Source: DASTCC01 sp035711465 (lineage in GTDB: Bacteria > Acidobacteriota > Vicinamibacteria > Vicinamibacterales > SCN-69-37). Taken from it: a stretch of DNA of 9,341 bases. Made by a program: the position numbers and the translations under genes. Each line of letters opens with the position of its first letter. Position 1 is the stretch's first letter. The notes under the pieces were generated by a model that searched no databases, was not told where the DNA came from, and saw only the letters and a list, made by a program, of their open reading frames with translations. The DNA lies in NCBI GenBank assembly GCA_035711465.1, contig DASTCC010000040.1:1-9341 (forward strand). Reading direction: 5' to 3'. This document shows positions 5,438 to 9,341 of the stretch, piece by piece.

Positions 5438-7915
5438 ATGGCTTCAGATCGCAGCGCCGGCATCCTCAACGGCGCCACCACGGACATCCGCCACGCGTTC
5501 CGCCTGCTTTGGAAGTCGAAGCGCGTCACCGCGACCACGCTGCTGACGCTCGCCCTCTGCATCGGCGCGACGACGGCGATTTTCTCGACGGTGTACTCGC
5601 TGATGCTCAAGCCGCTGCCCTATCAGGAGCCGGAGCGCATCGTCGAGCTCTACGGATCCGCGCTGAAAGGGGGCCTCGATCACACGCCGGCCAGCGTGCC
5701 GATGTACGTCGACTACTCGCAGAACGCGACTTCGTACGAGAGCGTGGCGTTGTGGGCGTTCTTCTACGGCCTGGTCGGCGAGAAGGACTCGGTCGCGCGC
5801 GTCGCCGGCGTGCGGACGACCGCTGAAATCTTCGACATCCTCCGCGTCCAGCCCGTGCTCGGCACGTTCTTCACCAAAGAACAGAGCCGGCCCGGCGCCG
5901 ACAAGGTCGTCGTGCTGACGCAGTCCTACTGGCAGCAGCAGTTTGGCGAGAGCCCCGACGTGATCGGCCAGGAGATCCGCATCGACGACGAGACCTACAC
6001 GGTGATCGCGGTGGCGCCGCGCGTGCTCGAAGCGTTCGACGCGCGGGCAAAGTTCCTGATGCCGTTGACCTGGCCGCCGGCCGCGGAGAACCCGCAGGGC
6101 CGCTACGGTCTCGGCATTCCGATGTTCGGCCGGCTGAAGGCCGGCGTCAGCGCGGCACAGGCCGATGCCGAAGCCAAGGTGATCGAGAAGCGGTACTACG
6201 ACGCCGGTCCGCCGCCGCTGAAGGATTTCGTCGAGCGCACCGGCATCACGATGAACGTCGGCGGCGTCCAGGAGCAGCGCGTCCAGCCGGTGCGGACGAC
6301 GCTGCTGATGCTGCAGGGCGGGGTCGCGTTCGTGCTGCTCATCGGCTGCGTCAACGTCGCCAATCTTCTGCTCGCACGATCGAACGCGCGGCAGTCGGAG
6401 CTCGCCGTACGGACCGCGCTCGGCGCCGGGCGCCTGACGATCGCGCGGCAGCTGATGCTCGAGAGCGTGCTGCTGACGCTGGTCGGCGCCGCGCTCGGCC
6501 TGGCGGTCGCCTGGGGATCGCTGCGGGTCACGAACTTCTACCTGGCGAAGATGCTGCCGCAGTCGCTGCCGGCATCGCTCGACTGGCGCGTCCTCGGCTT
6601 CGCGGTCGGACTCTCCGTCATCGTCGGCGTGCTCATCGGCCTGATCCCGGTGTTTCACACGCTGCGGACGAACGTTGCGTCCGTGATCCAGAGCAGCTCG
6701 CGAAGCGCGTCGTCGAGCCGCGGGGTGCGCGCGCTCTCGGGCGTGCTCGTGGTCGCGCAGGTCGCGGTGGCGTTGATGCTGCTGACCGGCGCGGGTCTGC
6801 TCATCCGCAGCCTTGCCGAAGCGCTCCGCGTCGACACCGGGCTCGACGCGAAGGGCGTCGTTACCGCGCGCCTCGCGCTGACGCGCCAGTACCGCACCAG
6901 CGACGAGGCCGCCGCGGGCATCCGCGATCGGCTGGAGCAGGCGATGCGCGAGATTCCCGGCGTCACCTCGTCGGCCCTGTCCTTCTCGACGCCGTTCCAG
7001 GGCGGCCTGCCGCTCAATGCCTTCGGCCTGGAGCGCGACACGCTTCCGGCGGGCTCGCCGCAGCCGGCCGCGTACCGCGTGATCGTCACGCCCGATTACC
7101 TGAAGACGCTGGGCCTCGAGCTGGTCGAGGGCCGCTTCTTCGACGAAGCGGACAGCGCGCCAGACCGCAACGTCTTCGTCGTCGATCAGAGCTTCGCCAG
7201 GATGTTCTTTCCGAACGGCTCGGCGGTCGGCGGCCACTTCAGCTTTGGCGGCCGGCCACAGAACCCGACGGATTGGTCGACGATCATCGGCGTCGTCAAG
7301 GACGTGCCGCACAACGGCGTCGAGGAGAAGACCGGCAATCCCGTCGTCTATCAGATCATTCAAGGCGGGCGTCCCGGGGGCTACACGTTGTTCATGCGGA
7401 CGACGCGGCCGACGGCGGACGCAGTGGCGGCGCTGCGCGAAAAGGTGCGCGCCATCGATCCTGGTCTGCCGCTGTTCGAAGCCGGCAGCCTCGAGAACGC
7501 GATCGGCACGTCGTTCGACAATCGCCGCGCGGTGATGCTGCTGCTCGGCGCCTTCGCGGTGCTCGCGCTGTTCCTGTCGGCGCTCGGCCTCTACGGTGTG
7601 CTCGCCTACGACGTCTCGCAGCGGACGCGAGAGATCGGCGTGCGCAACGCCATCGGCGCGTCGCGCGGCCAGATCGTCGGCCTGGTGCTGCGGCAGGGAC
7701 TCTGGAAGGGCGGCGTCGGCGTGCTGATCGGCCTCGTCGGCGCGTCGCTGCTCAGCAGCTCGATGTCGTCGCTGCTCTTCAACGTCCAGCCGACGGATCC
7801 GGTCGTGTATGCGGCGGTGTCGGCGGTGCTGATCGGGGTCGCGCTGCTCGCGAGCTATCTGCCGGCGCGGCGGGCGTCGCGGATCGATCCGTTGCTGGCA
7901 TTGCGGGACGAGTGA
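5438..7915 (+). CDS. ADOP-family duplicated FtsX/MacB-type permease
   Basis: An 825-residue inner-membrane permease of the class in which two MacB/FtsX halves are fused in one chain. N-terminal helix TTLLTLALCIGATTAIFS (about 33-50) is followed by LKPLPYQEPERIVEL, a MacB-type periplasmic domain (about 60-280), and a first FtsX domain (about 285-410) with cytoplasmic signature ARQSELAVRTALGAGR. A second half begins with SGVLVVAQVAVALMLLTGAGLLIRSL (about 434), another periplasmic domain, and a second FtsX domain (about 699-825) with QRTREIGVRNAIGASRGQ, ending LPARRASRIDPLLALRDE. The repeated R-x2-E-[IL]-x-VR-x-A-[IL]-GA signature shows the internal duplication. No ATP-binding subunit lies next to it, as is usual for this orphan family; the substrate is unknown. 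GAGGAG (5422-5427) lies 10 nt before the ATG. No PadR-type regulator is adjacent. Confidence 0.96.
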   Translation: MASDRSAGILNGATTDIRHAFRLLWKSKRVTATTLLTLALCIGATTAIFSTVYSLMLKPLPYQEPERIVELYGSALKGGLDHTPASVPMYVDYSQNATSYESVALWAFFYGLVGEKDSVARVAGVRTTAEIFDILRVQPVLGTFFTKEQSRPGADKVVVLTQSYWQQQFGESPDVIGQEIRIDDETYTVIAVAPRVLEAFDARAKFLMPLTWPPAAENPQGRYGLGIPMFGRLKAGVSAAQADAEAKVIEKRYYDAGPPPLKDFVERTGITMNVGGVQEQRVQPVRTTLLMLQGGVAFVLLIGCVNVANLLLARSNARQSELAVRTALGAGRLTIARQLMLESVLLTLVGAALGLAVAWGSLRVTNFYLAKMLPQSLPASLDWRVLGFAVGLSVIVGVLIGLIPVFHTLRTNVASVIQSSSRSASSSRGVRALSGVLVVAQVAVALMLLTGAGLLIRSLAEALRVDTGLDAKGVVTARLALTRQYRTSDEAAAGIRDRLEQAMREIPGVTSSALSFSTPFQGGLPLNAFGLERDTLPAGSPQPAAYRVIVTPDYLKTLGLELVEGRFFDEADSAPDRNVFVVDQSFARMFFPNGSAVGGHFSFGGRPQNPTDWSTIIGVVKDVPHNGVEEKTGNPVVYQIIQGGRPGGYTLFMRTTRPTADAVAALREKVRAIDPGLPLFEAGSLENAIGTSFDNRRAVMLLLGAFAVLALFLSALGLYGVLAYDVSQRTREIGVRNAIGASRGQIVGLVLRQGLWKGGVGVLIGLVGASLLSSSMSSLLFNVQPTDPVVYAAVSAVLIGVALLASYLPARRASRIDPLLALRDE

Positions 7916-7918
7916 GCC

Positions 7919-8221
7919 CTAAGCCCGCATCCGGTACACGGATGAGATCTTCTTCGCGACCTCGACGTCGCGATCGGTGACCCGGCCGCCGAGGTCGTAG
8001 CGCGTCAGCTCGAACGTCACTTCGCTGTAAGCGATGCGGACGTCGGGGTGATGGTCGACGCTCTCGAAGTAGGCGACGAGGCTGTTGACGAAGCCGAGCG
8101 AGTCGACGAAGTCGCGGAACTCGAACGTCCGCACCAGCTTGTGGTCGCGGTGCTGCCATCCCGACAGCCGCGGCATGATCACGCGCAGCTCCTTCGCCGT
8201 CAGCACCTTCGGTTTGTCCAC
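7919..8221 (-). CDS. phhB: Pterin-4a-carbinolamine dehydratase (PCD/DCoH family), variant active site
   Basis: A 100-residue enzyme of the family that dehydrates 4a-hydroxytetrahydrobiopterin, recycling the pterin cofactor of aromatic amino acid hydroxylases; related proteins act in molybdopterin or folate-linked metabolism. Visible landmarks: LSGWQ (19-23), the helix FRDFVDSLGFVNSLVAYFES (35-54), and the active-site run E53-x3-H57-H58-P59, Y65. The position nine residues after Y65, normally His or Trp in the PCD signature, is Tyr75 in LTRYDLGG; Asp85 of the final element is present. Length is typical. The GTG at 8221 is the most upstream start, bounded by an in-frame stop (TGA on the minus strand) six codons upstream. 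AGGA directly abuts the GTG, which is poor spacing, so start choice is moderate. The gene converges on the permease with 3 bp between stops. No hydroxylase gene lies nearby. Confidence 0.9.
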   Translation of the reverse strand: MDKPKVLTAKELRVIMPRLSGWQHRDHKLVRTFEFRDFVDSLGFVNSLVAYFESVDHHPDVRIAYSEVTFELTRYDLGGRVTDRDVEVAKKISSVYRMRA

Positions 8222-8296
8222 TCCTGACAGGGTACTTCAGCGTCTGCCGGCGATGCCGTCACTTCTTCATTGCCAATCTGTCGCGGCTCCTGGAGA

Positions 8297-8348
8297 CTCC
8301 TTCGGGATCTCACCTGCGATCGGATCGCGGATGAGCCCGCCGAAGGAG
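8297..8348 (+). promoter_or_regulatory. Leader hairpin masking the Shine-Dalgarno sequence of the modular protein gene
   Basis: CTCCTTCGG (8297-8305) is perfectly complementary to CCGAAGGAG (8340-8348), which contains most of the Shine-Dalgarno sequence AAGGAGG (8343-8349). Between them 8309-8320 pairs with 8324-8335 (ten Watson-Crick pairs, one G-U, one mismatch) around a 3-nt loop. The two stems stack into one 52-nt hairpin that would hide the ribosome binding site. This suggests translational control by temperature, a ligand or a protein, but regulation is inferred. The remainder of 8222-8296 shows no clear promoter. Confidence 0.45.
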
Positions 8349-8355
8349 GCGTCGC

Positions 8356-9341
8356 ATGCTGAGCGCACCGTGGGTCGTGGGCCCGATCACTCCATGCAGC
8401 CGCTACGTGCGCGTCGAGGGCCTGCTCCCGCGCGCCACTGTCCGCCTGTTCCAGGACGGCAACATCCCGATCGGCACCACCGCGGCACAGCTGCCGTTCG
8501 AGCTCGTTCAGCTCGACGCCTCCGTGCAGCTCGAGCCGGGGGCGATCATCACCGCGACGCAGGAAAAGGACGGCGAGGTCAGCGAGCACTCGCCGGTGCC
8601 GTATCAAGTCCTGCTGCCGCCGCCTGCGGAAGCGTACGACCGGATGTTCTTTCTCTCGCCGCCGGTGCAGTGCGCCACGTGCGTGTCGATCGGCGGCGTG
8701 ATTCCCGGCGCCACGGTGACACTGGAGCTCAGCGACAATCCCGCGGTCACGACGGTCGCGCAGTGGACGATCGTGCGTCTGCCGGTCGTCGACGGGATCA
8801 ACCTCGGTCCGGGCACGCCTCCAGTGCCCGGAAAGATCGTCGTCCACCAGGCCGGCTGCGGCAACGATCGCGGCGGCACGATGACGTTTCCGCCGCCGCT
8901 GCGGTTGAGAAAGACGAATCTTGCCGCGGTGCCGGAGTTCGCGCCGGATTTGCCGGCGCCGGTCTTCGATCCGCCGCCGCAGGCCTGCCAGCGCCTCCTG
9001 CACCTCACCGGCCTTCAGCCTGGCGCAACCGTACGAGTCGAGCGCGCCAGCGGAACGATCCTCTCCGGCTGTTTCGGATTCACCGAAGGCGACCTCGTCC
9101 TGCCGGACCTCGGCCTCGAAGGCAACGAGGTGCTGACCGTCTGGCAGCAGTACGACACGCGCGAGTGCAATCGCGTCGGCACGAAGCGCGAGGTCAGGGT
9201 CGAGCCCGGCCGTCCGGAAGCGCCGTCGTTCGCCGTGCTGCCTCGCGCAGGCGATGTGTTCGCGACCGTCGGCAATCTCGTGCCCGGCGCCGTCGTGCAG
9301 ATCTTCCGCGACGATGACACGCAGCCGTTCCTGATCGGCGC
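8356..9341 (+). CDS. Tandem-module protein with conserved Cys-x7-Gly-x2-Pro-x-Ala-x-Val repeats, 3' end outside window
   Basis: At least 328 residues, function not recognised. The ATG at 8356 follows AAGGAGG by 6 nt, and an in-frame TGA at 8332-8334 rules out a longer start. The protein is built of modules of roughly 90-105 residues, probably beta-sandwiches: module openings are C14-x7-G22-LLPRATV, C106-x7-G114-VIPGATV, C211-x7-G219-LQPGATV, and a fourth, Cys-less opening VGNLVPGAVVQIF at 305-317. Each module continues with a predicted strand and turn (for example FQDGNIPIGT, FRDDDTQPFLIG) and a later strand with Gln about 45-51 residues after the Gly (Q69, Q165, Q264). Pro-rich linkers (LLPPPAEAY, FDPPPQ) separate the modules. 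No signal peptide or membrane helix is visible, although the architecture resembles surface or secreted repeat proteins. No antisense or overlapping gene competes for this stretch. Confidence 0.85.
   Translation, partial: MLSAPWVVGPITPCSRYVRVEGLLPRATVRLFQDGNIPIGTTAAQLPFELVQLDASVQLEPGAIITATQEKDGEVSEHSPVPYQVLLPPPAEAYDRMFFLSPPVQCATCVSIGGVIPGATVTLELSDNPAVTTVAQWTIVRLPVVDGINLGPGTPPVPGKIVVHQAGCGNDRGGTMTFPPPLRLRKTNLAAVPEFAPDLPAPVFDPPPQACQRLLHLTGLQPGATVRVERASGTILSGCFGFTEGDLVLPDLGLEGNEVLTVWQQYDTRECNRVGTKREVRVEPGRPEAPSFAVLPRAGDVFATVGNLVPGAVVQIFRDDDTQPFLIG

Noticed and set aside
5444..7363. Long minus-strand open frame of 639 codons
   Set aside because: Antisense to the ADOP permease, which shows clear duplicated FtsX signatures; the antisense product is Arg/Asp-rich low complexity.
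8085..9317. Plus-strand open frame of 410 codons overlapping the dehydratase and the modular protein
   Set aside because: Reads in a different frame from the modular protein, has no ribosome binding site and becomes Arg/Ala low complexity; the frame from 8356 shows real repeats and a strong Shine-Dalgarno sequence.

Overview
This is a G+C-rich bacterial window. The gene content points to Acidobacteriota, probably a Vicinamibacteria-type soil lineage. The indications are a solitary duplicated FtsX/MacB-type permease of the ADOP class (acidobacterial duplicated orphan permease), a Hanks-type Ser/Thr kinase fused to a WD40-like (PD40) propeller, and a LACTB-like serine-hydrolase-fold protein. 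The taxonomic call is inference from gene families only.

Layout. (1) 1-2119, minus strand: a receptor-like Ser/Thr kinase whose C-terminus runs off the left edge. (2) 3358-2206, minus strand: a compact operon of an ArsR-type repressor, an SRPBCC/AHSA1 protein and a 74-residue two-helix membrane protein. The first two genes abut exactly (TAGATG) and the third follows after 16 bp with a strong Shine-Dalgarno sequence. A promoter with 16-bp-spaced repeats lies directly ahead of the ArsR start. (3) 3443-3618: a 176-bp imperfect palindrome with two 81-nt arms in perfect register and a 14-nt centre, in an otherwise empty gap. (4) 4864-3650, minus strand: a membrane-anchored LACTB-like protein in which the catalytic Ser of SxxK reads as His. 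(5) 5290-4893, minus strand: a frameshifted vapC PIN toxin, with what may be the tail of its vapB antitoxin upstream. (6) 5438-7915, plus strand: the ADOP permease. (7) 8221-7919, minus strand: a pterin-4a-carbinolamine dehydratase with a substituted third active-site position. (8) 8356 to the right edge, plus strand: a protein of tandem ~100-residue modules, each starting with Cys-x7-Gly-x2-Pro-x-Ala-x-Val, preceded by a hairpin that pairs with its own Shine-Dalgarno sequence.

How the genes work together. Only the ArsR/SRPBCC/membrane trio is clearly an operon. The other genes are single units. Three minus-strand genes (kinase, ArsR, LACTB-like) lack a Shine-Dalgarno sequence and have a -10-like hexamer within 4-15 nt of the start codon, suggesting leaderless or very short-leader transcripts. 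In contrast, the permease, the small membrane gene, the SRPBCC gene and the modular protein have recognisable Shine-Dalgarno sequences. No rRNA, tRNA, CRISPR array or intact mobile element was seen. The least explained items are the long palindrome, the apparently catalytically altered LACTB-like protein, and the modular Cys-repeat protein with its RBS-masking leader.
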